From assembly GCA_947652605.1 (NCBI GenBank), contig OX393577.1, positions 7,750,868 through 7,814,867 on the forward strand: a stretch of 64,000 bases of DNA, written 5' to 3'. Below are positions 33,505 through 45,759 of the stretch, one piece after another. The translations under genes and the position numbers were made by a program. The notes below the pieces were generated by a model. The model worked only from the letters and a program-made list of their open reading frames with translations, was not told the origin of the DNA and made no database searches. This DNA comes from Elmis aenea. Its lineage: Eukaryota; Arthropoda; Insecta; Coleoptera; Elmidae. The first letter of the stretch is position 1; every line of letters begins with the position of its first letter.

Positions 33505-34102
33505 CAGGGTGAGGCATCACTTATGACACCCCCACTTATTTTGTTATTGGAAAGAATTATCAAAAAAAGTTTCAAATAAAAGTTGTTTGATACAGTATTT
33601 CCCAAAATATCGTCAGTTCAAATTTCGTTTTCTTTTGTTTTTTTAGGAGTTACCTACGGCACCAAATTTTGTTTTTTTTTTAATGGCACTATACATATTT
33701 TTTTATATGGTTTTAAATACATTTATTTTCTCTTTTCAACGCACTAAAACTTTTATACCCTTACATTACAAAATGCTTCAAAAAAATCGCAAAAAAAAAA
33801 TTGTTTTCAAAGCGTACGGTATTAATTATTTTACATTAGTAGGCTTTGAATATTGTACAAAATTTTATACATGGTCGGATCGGAATTAAATTCTCTATCC
33901 AAATCAACAACAAAATGCATACTATGTAATTTCAAGAAAAACGGTTGCCTATCGCGGATTTGGCATACGTCATCGTAGAGATAGCAAATGAACATCACTT
34001 AATAGAGAATTTGTCGCCCTTTCCAAAAATATAAGGTTTGTTGGGGTTATTTTCAATAATTAAAAAGTTATAGGGGTGCCACAGTCAAACTGAATCACTC
34101 GG
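33505..34102. mobile_element. CAGGGTG MITE with TA flanks
   Basis: The left end cagggtgaggcatcacttatgacaccc and the right end, read inward, ccgagtgattcagtttgactgtggcaccc are inverted and about 70 percent alike. TA flanks stand at 33503-33504 and 34103-34104. The right end resembles that of the element at 44242-44944 (gacagtcaaactgaatcac). The interior is AT-rich and non-coding. Confidence 0.7.
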
Positions 34103-35537
34103 TATAGCATATTCCGTACCTTTTGGACACACTGCATACGGAAAGTTGACTAAAAGATAAACAATTTGTTTTGTTACCAAGTAACCAAGTAGTCGTAACT
34201 TTTTATTTGTTTAAAAGCTTTATGTATGTTTGTCAAAAATTTACACATTGTACTTTGTTATCTAAAACTATTGACCGTACCGACAGATAATAACATTTAT
34301 AAAATTAAAATTTAAAAAATAATATGGTTGCCATTCGAAAACATGTAGGTATGATCTGTATTTCGGCAGCCACTCTACAATAAATATTAGTGACCTTAAC
34401 ACAATTAACATTAAACTATATAAAAATTATCTATTAACAACTTTTTGTAACCCTCATAGCTAAAAAAATATTTGTGCTTAAAAATATTATCATTTTTTAG
34501 TTTTTTATGGTTTCTCAAAAATTTGGCAACTGGTTCGTTTTTACACGCTATTCATTTTTGTGGTTGTTGTTTTGCCTAAATTTCTTAATTTAACCGACTC
34601 TATAGGTCTAATTACACTAAAGTTATCTATGTAATGCTGTAGAATATTGTAACCCTGTATATATGCTAATATTTAGCAACAGTGCAAACAAACTATTTAA
34701 TAGCAATATTTTATGTTTGGGTTTAGATTCCACCAGTCACAAAAACAGTTGATAGTTTACTTTACTATAAGCCAATTTCGTCCCTAGTAGGTAAGTAACG
34801 AAAAATGATCCATATGAAATAAATCTAATAAAAGACAATCGTATTTGAAAACAAAATACTTTAAATATTTGGGTTATTCACAATGTAAAACCTTTTTATG
34901 ACAAAACTATTTTGCAATCCAAACTAAATAATAAATTCTCAAACAAAACGTTATACCTATATTCTACAAAGTAACTTCAGGTGCTGCAACAATGAACAAT
35001 CATTAAAACTACTAAACCTTTCATTGAAATTATATTTTTTAGAACTTGTTGCAACTAATCTAACAAGATTATTTATATATAAAAAATAATTATAATTCCC
35101 TTTTGTATATCTAGTATCTCAACTAAATTAAAATAATTCCTACAAACTACTTGTATACGTTATCATACAGGTAGCATCTTAAACAAACAGAAATGAAAAT
35201 AGTTGTACTATACAGGATAAGCCTGTAAGATACATACATTAACTTTATGCGTATATACTTAAACAAACTTAAATATTATCTTTTTATTTCTTTTAATACA
35301 GTTAATACACATCCCATCTATTTATTTGCATGTTTTAATGTGGGCCTACAAACAATGTGGTACACATTGCGTAAAATATTTCTTATGAAAATGCATATAT
35401 AATCTTTTTAATTGCATGTGTTTACTGTATACACCAAGTACCAACTCTATAGATATACAATTTCGGTATCGCATATGTAAAAAAAATACAACGAATAATT
35501 CGTTACCGATTTTGTAATTATCATCCAAATGTTTACA
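34103..35537. other. No recognised gene
   Basis: AT-rich. A lone accctgtata at about 34665 could be the remnant of another MITE end. Nothing else recognised. Confidence 0.35.
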
Positions 35538-36610
35538 CAGGGTGTTTCTTAAGTATTGCAAAAAAATTCAGGAGGTGATTCCTTATCGAAAATTAAGGGG
35601 GGTCTTTCATTAAAAGAAATTCCTTAGACGTCTCCTTTCGAAGTTACACCCCCCTGAAGGGGTGCGGTAAAATTAGGTTTTTATTTTATTTTTCAAATTT
35701 GGATATGTGTAGGAGAATGATACTTGGTAGATGTTTTATATTTACTAAAAGGTTTCCCATAGTAATATTTTTAATCATCTCCCACCTCCACAGGGGGCTG
35801 AAAAGTGCGACCCCTGTTGGTTTTCTTATCAGAATTTTTTGTTGGGTTAAAATTTTTTAATTAAAAATATTTTTTTTCAAAGCTTGATTTATTTAGAAAC
35901 TTTATTTATTCTTTAGTTTATCTCGTAAAACCTACCGTTTTTGAGTAAAAAATAAAATGAGTAACCATGAACCATCAAATATTCCAATATAAAACGACCC
36001 ATTTTGGTGATTGCCATGGTTTGTTTATGTTCATTTTGGGTAGAATTGACGGGTGTAATGCATTTTAAGGTTAACGCGTCGACAACGCTATAACGCCTGT
36101 CAATTCTACCCAACATGAACATAAACAAACCATGGAAACCACCAAAATGATTCGTTTTATATTGGAATATTTGATGGTTCATAGTTACTTATTTTATTTT
36201 TTACTCAAAAACGGTAGGTTTTACGAGATAAACTAGAAAATAAATAAAGTTTCTAAATAAATCAAGCTTTAAAGAAAAATATTTTTAATTAAAAATTTTT
36301 AACCCATCAAAAAGTTCTGATAAGAAAACCAACAGGGGTCGTACTTTTCAGCCCCCTGTGGAGGTGGGAGATGATTAAAAATATAACTATGGAAAACCTT
36401 TTAATAAGTATATAACATCTACCAAATATTAGTTTCCTAAATTTATCCAAATTTGAGAAATAAAATAAAAACCTAATTTTACCGCAACCCTTTAGGGGGG
36501 TGTAACTTCGAAAGGAGACGTCTAAGAATTTTTTTTTTATTAAAGACCCCCTTAATTTTCGATAAGGAATCACCTCCTGAATTTTTTTGCAACACTTAAG
36601 AAACACTCTG
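35538..36610. mobile_element. Giant palindromic CAGGGTG element (foldback)
   Basis: The whole 1073 bp is an inverted repeat: arms of about 510 bp meet at a ~45 bp centre near 36050-36096 that includes gttaacgcgtcgac. The termini are cagggtgtttcttaag and cttaagaaacactctg, with TA to the right. Shared blocks include ggaggtgattccttatcg, gggggtgtaacttcg, ggggtcg-acttttcagccccctgtggagg and ccatggtttgtttatgttca. No transposase survives. Confidence 0.9.
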
Positions 36611-36614
36611 TATA

Positions 36615-37238
36615 CAGGGTGTGTAAAAATTGGCGGAAGGGCTACACGGGGCGATGTTCTTCGTAAAATTCCAAGTCGAAAATCTTAATACGAAAATGTT
36701 GTACCATGCTTGTTGTGTCTGCAAGAGGTCCTCAAAGCTTTGACATTTAGTCCTTTAATAGGCGTTATTATTTAATACTTGCAAATGAAAAAGCTGCAAT
36801 TTGGAATAAAAATAGATTTCGAATAGTATTTTTTCCTAGATATTGTGTTCTTCCTTTCAAAAATTGGTGTTGAAAATATGTAAATCACTGATTTTAATGA
36901 CAGTAACACATATGGCAACATTGTCCTTAGCTGTCATCTCTGTTTTTCTCGTAATTATTTCTTGTTTGTGTTTTACGATACCCAAAAGTTTGCAGCTATG
37001 TTTACGAACTGAAGGCTTTCAGTTTGAACAAAAATTGTAAATACCTAAGTAAAAATTGCTGATAAAAAAATGTCCAAACGCAAATCAATGTATGCAATGT
37101 TGCCAATTTTTTTTTCTTTAAATGGTTCCTGAGGCCATAGGTAGCATGGTACAACATTTTCGTATTAAGATTTTCGACTTAGAATTTTACGAAGAACATC
37201 GTCACGTGTAGCGCTTCCGCCAATTTTTACACACCCTG
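36615..37238. mobile_element. CAGGGTG MITE adjacent to the giant palindrome
   Basis: The left end cagggtgtgtaaaaattggcgg and the right end ccgccaatttttacacaccctg are perfect inverted repeats flanked by TA. The arms extend ~110 bp (cgtaaaattc-aagtcgaaaatcttaatacgaaaatgttgtaccatgc). Its left TA directly follows the right TA of the preceding element, so the two elements abut as TATA. Confidence 0.85.
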
Positions 37239-38513
37239 TATATAGGTATATATTTGTAATTTTTGCAATAGGCATTTGGATTCGTGTAAGATTTTAATTA
37301 ATAATGTACAATATTATTTAACTGCGTTGTTTTAATTCAAAAATATAACACTGTATCTATTATTTTTGGTCATCAGGTTCATGCCTATTGCCTGTGGACC
37401 TAATCTGACTCAATATTCCATCGTTCATCCTAGTAACATATAAGTTATAATTAATTATGAAACAATTGTTCTTACTAAAATGTGTCATATTTTTCCTAAA
37501 TCGTATATTCGTTATGAAAATTATATCGTTATTGTCACAAAATAAAAGTCAGATTTAAAGAATAAGTATTATATTAAATAATTATGATAATAATTGTAGG
37601 GCCAGACAAAGAAAGCAAAAAACTGACAATAATGTGTTCTTCCTTAAATTTTAATTTAAAAAAACAAAAGAGCTACATGCACTTATTGATATATAAAAAA
37701 AGTTGTTGTCTACATCGGGTTTTGTATCGTTTCTTATTGAAATTGAAAATATATTAACTAGTTATAGCTAACTCCTCTACTAAATGTAATGAATCATTTT
37801 CCGAATTATTTATATGGCGTTAACACTTTTAAATCTATTAAATTAAAGAAATTAGTACTTATACGATCCACATGACGTTTTACGTTTGCTCAAAATTAAA
37901 ATTAAGTGTGTAAAAAATTTGCAAAATGATATAAAAGCTGTTAGATAGCTAAGTTTTACAAGCAAACACTTTATTTGCTAAATTCTATTATTTCAAAACA
38001 ACTTGATCTGAAAAAAATGGTATCACAGTTTAGTTAAAACTTAGTAATTTTGCACAAGGCAGCAATCGGGAAATAAAAAGCTTGACTGTTAATTGTTGCC
38101 GCATAATGATTTAATTCTTGTGCCATATAAATTATTATTTTTGCACATTATATACGCACCGAGGAAATGCTGATATGAACACGAATGGAACAACTACAAA
38201 CTCTATACAAACTATACCACTACTGCCATCTGTTAACGCGCTACTTAACCTACAATAACTTATTTTCAACAAACGATCAGCCGTCGAAGATAAAAATAAA
38301 TAAATACGAAATTTCCAATGCAAATTGACGAACTAATGTCCTATAAGGCTGTTATTAATTTCGTTTAATAGCCACGAACATAAGCAGCCAATAAAAAGCC
38401 TTAATTAAAATTAATTATTTATTGAAAAATTCAATTAGGCAAAATATAGCTGCATGTTACATGTGCCTAATTGGAAGAAGCATTCCAGGTGACGACTAAA
38501 AATTCCGCAGTCA

Positions 38514-38765
38514 GTGTCAGGATGGATGTGGGTTATTTGGAACGCCTTTGAAGAAGATTAACATTCCCGGGACCGCTGCAGACCGGTCCAAGTCTACGTG
38601 TTCACGGATAACCAGGTTATTCAGATGAAGTTTCTCAATGTTATTGTTAAGTTTTAGCTTTGTGTGGTGATGAGTTATTAACGGCGAGAAAATTTTGTGT
38701 GATTGTGTTTCTAAAATAACGGTTTTTTTAGTGAATTCGTCATTGTAAAGATGGGTATCGTGAAA
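38514..38765 (+). promoter_or_regulatory. Candidate core promoter and leader
   Basis: In a less AT-rich patch, gcagTCAGTgtc matches the arthropod initiator, and about 28-32 bases after its A lies gaacg, close to the downstream promoter element pattern. An ATG at 38751 opens MGIVKSLRSIM (glycine at 2 and serine at 6 would allow myristoylation) before a stop a few codons later, or splicing at gtattg. No known protein is recognised. This could be a first exon, but chance cannot be excluded. Confidence 0.25.
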
Positions 38766-39517
38766 TCTTTACGGAGTATCATGGTATTGGATTTATTTTT
38801 TTAATTCACACATGGTTTACATGAAAATCAACATGTATATAAAATTACATCTAATTTTGTTAAAATAGGTATCAAATAATATTAATTTGCTTCAACCAAT
38901 TTAGAGTAATTGGTATTTAATACGGAATTTGTAACTTTTGTACCCCTGTAAACCTGAAATATTGAAAGAATTAAAAAAACAAACTTGAAAAACGTTTAGT
39001 TTAGACAAGTAAATAAAAAGTTGTAGTTATTTTTCATGTTTAAAAGTAAAAACTAAACGGAAAATCGATTGTTTTAAAACAATAAAAAGTTTTTGTATGT
39101 AAATTATGGAGTTTTGCAATGTCACGTCATTATATCATACTACATTCAAAAATATTGCATAACACTAACTTAAAATTCATTTTGGTCCTATTTAGGACAA
39201 CAAGAACATTTTTGGATCACGAAATTAAATTATTATTTTGTTAAATCATATGCATGTTTTGTTTTAACTTATATTACTTTATTTACAATTTTAAAATTTT
39301 ATCTGCATCCCACGTTTTTTTTTTAAATGTAAAATTAAAGTGTTTTATTTAATCTACATGTTGGCGAAAAACTATTTTTTAATAGTTTCAGTGGGTGGCC
39401 AAATTAATACACTCATTAAAGGTTTACACTAAATTTATGAAATTAATAGTGCATTTATTACTGTTAATTATTTATGTGTTCTAACATTATTTCTTCATGA
39501 CACATACTTTTTCGCAG

Positions 39518-39660
39518 AATAAAAAGACATAACAAAAATCGACTGGCGGAGAATGAACTCCAAAGATGCAAAAGATGTTTAAAAAATGGTGTGATTGCCT
39601 TACAACATACAGTCCACAATGTTTTTATCAAAAATATGGACTAATGTTGTTAGATACTCA
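39518..39660 (+). other. Exon-like segment with splice signals
   Basis: A pyrimidine-rich tract ending tttttcgcag precedes the segment, and CA|gtaagt, a near-ideal donor, follows it. One frame stays open for 41 codons from 39519 (RLAENELQRCKRCLKNGV is the most protein-like part) before a stop at 39642, 18 bases before the donor. The protein is not recognised. It might be an exon of a host transcript, possibly non-coding. Confidence 0.25.
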
Positions 39661-41009
39661 GTAAGTTTTAGGTTTCCAATATAATCTATTTACTGTATTA
39701 ACCTGAACTAAAGAAATAGAATATGATCATATGTAGTGAGTATAATAATTTGGCCTATTATTTCTTTTGGCACAGTTGTTACTTTTGTGTAATTTTCTTC
39801 TTAGTTAAATACATTTATTACAAACACTTTTTGTTCATTTTTATTTTTTGTTTTCCTTAGTCAAAACAAAATATTTGTTCGTTGAAGCCAGTGTGCCTTC
39901 AAACATTTCAATTTAATTATTTGTATTTCGTGAATAAACGTTGGTTGTCTTCTGCTATCGACCATAATTGTTGCCCTAATTTATTACTCCTATAAAGTAA
40001 TGACGTAACATTTTTAGCAATTAGTAACAAACATTTAAAAATGTTATACGTTTATTATCAAAGCAATCTAAATTTATAATTATGTCTGATACTGTTAAGT
40101 ATTTTAACTTAGAAAATAATTAATATTTAAGTAAACATTTAGGTTTTCTACAACATTTGCAGTAAAGTAGTTACGAACTGTAGTCGATTTTGCGACATGC
40201 AATCTCTTATTTACTTAGTAGCAAAGTTAAACTACTAATAAAATTTCAAGTGCTCTTTAAATTACTTTCAAAATACTCCTAAACTCTCGACAACTAATAT
40301 ACATATTAAAACCAAATATTGTTCCTTCCATTTCTCTAATAATTTTTTTGCTGCTTAGCAAATTAAAAATATTATCAATTTAATTAGTAACAATACAATT
40401 TATCAAGACGGCGAACAGTAAACGTTATAGAAAAACGTGAGTAAATCACATAGTTTTGGTTACCTTGTAATACAACATATTTGACGGCTACAATGGCATA
40501 TACATTTAAATAAGGTTGAAAGCATGAACGTCACTTGAGATATACTTAAGGGACCCTCTTAGTTGATTTGAATATTGGACTTTATAAGGATGGGTCAGCG
40601 AAATTTGAGTACCACATGACCCACTCACAGTCAAGTTGACGAACTCTAGTTTTTGTTATAATTTTGTCAATTTGAGTACAAGAATAGCACTTAATTGTTC
40701 AGGAAACAATTACCCTCGACAATTACCCTCGACAATTCTATGTATGTTTATGAAAAGGCAAACTCATGTATGGCTTCTTAAAGCCAGTTAATATATTTCA
40801 AAGCCATTTCCATTTTAGATGTAGGTACTTATTTTTATGTTTTTTTAATATATTTTTATGTAATATAATATAACCTACATTTTAAATGGATGTCCATCTA
40901 GTGTTTTTTCCTTCACATCTTGTTTACTAATTTATATCCAAAAAAAAGCTTTAGATAAAAAGTTGTTCAAGATCATTAACTGCATAACTTAAAATTATTT
41001 CCAACTATA

Positions 41010-41063
41010 CTGAGTGTTCTGTTTACGCGTACCAAAACATAACTTTTTACTAATAGAACCCTG
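41010..41063. mobile_element. Very short CAGGGTT mini-MITE
   Basis: TA-ctgagtgttctgttt and aatagaaccctg-TA form short inverted ends around only ~25 bp. Fits a deleted CAGGGTG element. Confidence 0.4.
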
Positions 41064-41364
41064 TATATTTTTATTACTAAAATTCCACATCAAATTGAGT
41101 TCAAACATGTTAAAAGTATTTCGTGCCAAAATGAGGCTATTTGAGTTGGTTGCACAGTTTTTTTTTTTAATTTTGGCAGATGCAGGACTTGAAAAATATC
41201 AGGAGAATTTTTAACAGCTAACCAATGCTAGAGCAACATGATTTAAAACTTTTATTGACAACACTCTACAGTGAATGCTGACCAATTAAAATCACAAGTA
41301 ATACACCATATTATTAGCTTTAGATCTTTGAAATTTTGGGGAGTGCACCTTTAAAACGCACACT

Positions 41365-41600
41365 TGTCTAGCAATATCAAAGTAGGCTTACGTCAAAATT
41401 GACAACGTAATTACATGTGTATATTAGCCAAAAAGCCGGTGAAATTGTATGTATTATGTGATCGTAGAAAAAGTAAGCCACATAACACGAGTTGTAAAGT
41501 AATTACGCACTCGTGAACATACGGACTCGCCGCTACGCGGCTCCGTGCGCAACTTTTCGACTCGTGCATAATAATACTTCTTACAACTCTTATTAGGTAA
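41365..41600. repeat. Dispersed repeat, copy 2, with GC-rich hairpin
   Basis: Homologous in order to 6215-6440. Between aattacgcactcgtg and cgactcgtgcataat it carries an extra GC-rich piece, ggactcgccgctacgcggctccgtgcgcaac, whose core gccgc-tac-gcggc is a hairpin. The enclosing gtaattacgcac / gtgcataat parts are themselves inverted, so this is a stem region, likely the end or centre of a transposon family. Confidence 0.65.
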
Positions 41601-43808
41601 TATACTGTTATACAATAGCACGAAAAATATTAGAAAAACAACGTATTTAACACATCTTATTAAACTTTTTTTCAAATGATTCTTTAATATGGTGTTTTCT
41701 TGAATACATGTCGAGAATGTTTGCATATTCTCAGTCAGGTAACTATTTTAGCACTATTGATAACAATTCATTGGGTGAAAATATCTAAGGTAGAAGTAAG
41801 CCAACATAAAAAAAGCCATGCACAATTGAGAATTAGTAACAATAATTCATCAGTTTTCAAAATAATTTGTACCAATCTTGTCTGAGCACAAGGGCTATTT
41901 TTTTTTAGTCTACTGATACTTGATATGTATCTAGTAAATGTTATTCTGGAGCTCCCGTTATGCTAACAAATACTACAAACTACTGCACTCTATCGTCATT
42001 GTGTACTAAAAAAGTTTGATATAATTATACAAGTAATTATTCGAATTTTTTACTGTAACCGAAAATTCTATATAGATTAAGATACACCCCTTTCAAATTT
42101 TAGTTAATCTCCTCCATCGCCTTAGCCTTTTCACCGCGACACAACTTGACACTTTTCTGGTCGACTAAGCACAGGTACCGAATGACATCTAATTCCACCA
42201 AGACGTCTGGCCTTTCACGACCCATGTATGCAATTGTAACACTATACACGTCTTTTATTGTCCTACAACTCTGGTATAAACCAAACCCTCTTCCAACAGA
42301 GACATAGGCCTTCCATGTCTTTATTCTATATGTTCATGTATGTGACTAATACCTATCGACTTTTGAGTTCTGGTCCTTTTTTAATATCAAGTCATGTGTG
42401 AACATACCTTTATTTGTTTGATGATGTGTAAGGTGTAAAATTAAGCTGCTTTTTGTTAATATTTTTGATGTGGGTTTATAGTAAAATGTGTTACGTGTTA
42501 CTGATTATATTCAGTTCTGTAAAATATCTTAATAAAACGCACTATCAACAACTTAAAATACAAAAACCGTCAAAGTTCTTTGTACGTTTCTGTTGTTACT
42601 GCAAATGTTTTACTAATAAAAGTAAAACACTTTTCATTTTCTCAAGTATTTGCTTAAAAACTGACTCTTTGAATAAATGTTGTATATGCGAATAAACAAA
42701 AAGATTTCGACATTAACGTTTCATAGATTGGTAGAATAATATTAACAGTTATTTAATCGGTTGAGTAATTACATTAACATATAAAAAAAATTAAAGCTGG
42801 TAGTGTGTCAACTTCAATTCATTTTAAATTGTGTAATTATCCAACAGTTGTTTAACAAATGTGTTTAGCTTTTAAACTAATTAACTAAAAAAAGCATTTA
42901 ATACGATAAAGAGCATAGCATTTACAAATATTCCTTAATAAATGCAACGCTATTTAAATATATCTTGGCAATTTTGGTTCAATGCTAAACGATTTATAAA
43001 CATTTATTTTGTTCGTAAAACTTCTAAATATGTTGAAATTGTGATACAATACAGTTGGAAATATGTAGTGTTTTTTTATTCAATAATTATAAACAAGCCA
43101 AAATAAATCTAAAGTTTAGTTTACTTTAGAGTAATTTGCAAACGAAGTTGTATTTTTATTAATAAATTTGCAAAAACTTTCATGTTAGTGTTTCAAAAAA
43201 TCGGAAAACGTGTTAATAATTGTACTAAATCACAAAGTACACAAAAAAAAACATATCAAAATACTAACATAAATCTATTATTCAATGACAAGACGTTAAT
43301 CCCATTGATTGACAGTATTCAAAAAGCAGCTGTTGCTAAAATAAACAGTAATCCACACTATGTTACAAAATGGTTATGAATTAACAAATCCAATAGGGTA
43401 AAACTAAACTGGAGATAATAAGGAACAGATTTATGCTAAACCTTGAGCAAATATTGGCATTAAAATAGATTTAATAGTATGTGAAGCACAAACTTAGTAA
43501 CGTTGTAGGTAGATTGATAAAAGGTTAAAATTTGAGTAGCAAAGTGTTGGGCCTTTGAGAGGTGAGATAAGGTTTGGGCCAGTCATAATGCGGGAGTAGT
43601 AGTAAAGCATTGACACTACTAATAATATAATGCATACTGTATTTATTTTTGTTCATATTTATTATAAGTACTCAATAAACTTGCTTAGAGGATATAATCT
43701 GTTGAAAACAAAATTCAAAGCAAATTATTTTATTTTAAAAATGCCTTACGATTTAATTTTTTTTTTTACATTTTTAAATTAATATTTCATGCATCATCAA
43801 TATTTATA
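41601..43808. other. No recognised feature
   Basis: AT-rich; open frames at 41700-41885, 42453-42695 and 43182-43379 show AT-driven residue use and no motifs. Confidence 0.35.
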
Positions 43809-43880
43809 CAGGGTGTCTCCGTTATCACGAATAGCTTGAGGATCTCGTAAATTGCAAGAGATACAGAATTGATACACTTT
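43809..43880 (+). mobile_element. Left end of a CAGGGTG MITE
   Basis: TA then cagggtgtctccgttatcacgaatagc, followed by gaggatctcgtaaattgcaagag. No matching right end found before the next element at 44242. Confidence 0.45.
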
Positions 43881-44241
43881 GTATTAAAATGCTCCAAATT
43901 CAACAACCGGACCCTAGGACAAGATAGGATCATAGATTACTACAAGAATAGGAGCACTTAATGCACTGTTACTAAAGCAGCCTAACATACAATACTTACA
44001 AAAAAATAATCAAAATTTTCAAGGATGAATATCTTGACTGTAGTTTACAATTTCAAAAAATCACAGACAAAATCTTTGACAGATATGATTTTTAAAAAAA
44101 TTATTTGCTTAATGTAAGCTTTAAGATGTATACGATACGGGCTCATTAGAAACTGTCTTCAGCTGTTGGCTAAGATACGTTGATGATACTTTCGTCATAT
44201 AGCCAAATAGTTTTACAAATTGAATTAATTTATAAGTTACA

Positions 44242-44944
44242 CAGGGTGATTGATTGAGATGGGGACTTAAAAATATATGAAGAATGAAAAAGCGTATGGA
44301 TCTGAAATTTTGGTTATGACCATAATGGCGTCTGATCTGTTTATTGAAAATATTTTCAATATCGCGACACTTCCGGAAATACCGGAAGTTGACGTCTACT
44401 TTCTTATTTCAAATACTATGGTCTATTTTTTATTGCTTATATGGATTCGAAACGTTATTTTAGAGGGACTTTTATTAGCATTTCCTATACCTAAGTGCAG
44501 TAACTTTTTAGATTTTTGGACTTTTTTGAAAATTACTTGATTTTCATCGTGATGCTTAATATTATCTAACGCCGCCATTTTTGAAGAAAAAACGCTTTAA
44601 TTTAGACCATGCCTAGAAGAAACCTTGGAGTACATCCTGGAATTTTTGCAATCGATGCATTACTTACAGGGCGTCCAAAATTTAATTTTCTTTTGATACA
44701 ACTTCAGACCACTAAAACTCGTTTTTTTCAAATACAATGCCCAATTTTTTTTCATTTTCTAATGCAAAATTACAGACTGCATCAATCTGTATCAGCGTTT
44801 TCTATACCTATCTGCAAAAATTTTCGAGTTATTAAGAATTTTTGATAAAATTAAGAGAAATTGCAACATTTTTAAATAGTAAGCCTTGGAAATGACAACA
44901 AATGCCAATAATAATAACTGCGACAGTCAAACTGAATCACCCTG
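44242..44944. mobile_element. Probable CAGGGTG element
   Basis: The left end cagggtgattgattgag and the right end aactgaatcaccctg followed by TA are inverted for the first ~10 bases and similar further in. The interior has open frames (44277-44540, 44609-44845) with no transposase motif. The right end matches that of the MITE at 33505. Confidence 0.6.
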
Positions 44945-45165
44945 TATATACAAAACAAAACCAAAAAAACAAATCTGCAAAACATTCGCCCAATACAACA
45001 CATTTAATGGACATTGATAATTAAATAAAGAAAAAAAAATATCGAGGAAGAATTATAAGAGAGTTAATACAACCTTTTTAACATAAAAATGTTTGCATGC
45101 ATAGCGAGAATGTTTACATTTGTTGCAAAACAAAGTTTTAATGCACAACTTAATCAATAAACCAG

Positions 45166-45260
45166 TGTTTCTAAACCTTTTGGTGTTTATGTCCCCCTTT
45201 TTTATATGAAATACCGTTTTAACCCCCTTTTTTAAATTTGTATTTACTGCGCCGCCCTTC
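45166..45260 (+). mobile_element. Decayed hAT-type left end
   Basis: cagtgtttctaaacc followed by tatgtccccctttt and acccccttttt resembles the left end of hAT elements of the CAGTG-TTCTCAAACC kind. The matching right end is not clear, although gcgcgcgtcccc at 45760 could belong to it, with the 45548 element nested inside. Confidence 0.4.
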
Positions 45261-45547
45261 CAATCCTTTTGTCCTGTCAAAAAACTCCATTTTCTTTATT
45301 TCTTAACCGTGTTTGAAGTGAGTGTATTATTTTAAAAACATGTATATTGTTGCTACTTTTTTTTAGCTACTGTAAACTTAAAAATACCTTTAAATTTTAC
45401 ACTTGTTATTATGCTCACTAAGAACCTATCATATGTGTGCATGCGGTCATATTCAGTGTGTATTTTATGTAATTTTGTTGTTGTTGTTGTTTTAATAAAT
45501 AGTTTTGCCTTCTAATATTCTTCGGGCCCTTCCTTTAGACTTTAGAT

Positions 45548-45759
45548 CAGTGTTTCTCAAACTTTTTACTCTGAGAACCCCTTTCAAAATTAAATGCTTA
45601 CAGAGGACCCCAATGAATTGTTTTTTAGACAATAATTTTGTTTTCTTTTGGCCTGGAAAGTAAATTTGGAGATATTTGAACATTATGAAAATGCTCTGGA
45701 CCCCTTCAGAAGGATTTATGGACCCCCAGGGTCTGCGAACCACACTTTGAGAAACACTG
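45548..45759. mobile_element. Short hAT MITE (CAGTGTTT family), second copy
   Basis: The ends cagtgtttctcaaac and tttgagaaacactg are inverted, and the internal sequence matches 28840-29018 (gaacccctt, gcttacagaggacccc, caatgaattgttttttagaca, ggacccc). The flanking octamers do not match, so the target duplication is lost. 212 bp, non-coding. Confidence 0.75.

Larger units (their letters stand above)
37239..41009. other. Mostly AT-rich; holds weak promoter and exon-like signals
   Basis: No transposon signature over nearly 3.8 kb, which makes this the longest stretch likely to be host DNA. The two gene-like signals (38514-38765 and 39518-39660) are listed separately. A short duplication of caattaccctcga lies at about 40709-40737. 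Confidence 0.4.

Noticed and set aside
36307..36606. 99-codon minus-strand frame
   Set aside because: It lies in one arm of a giant palindrome and is a by-product of the repeat.
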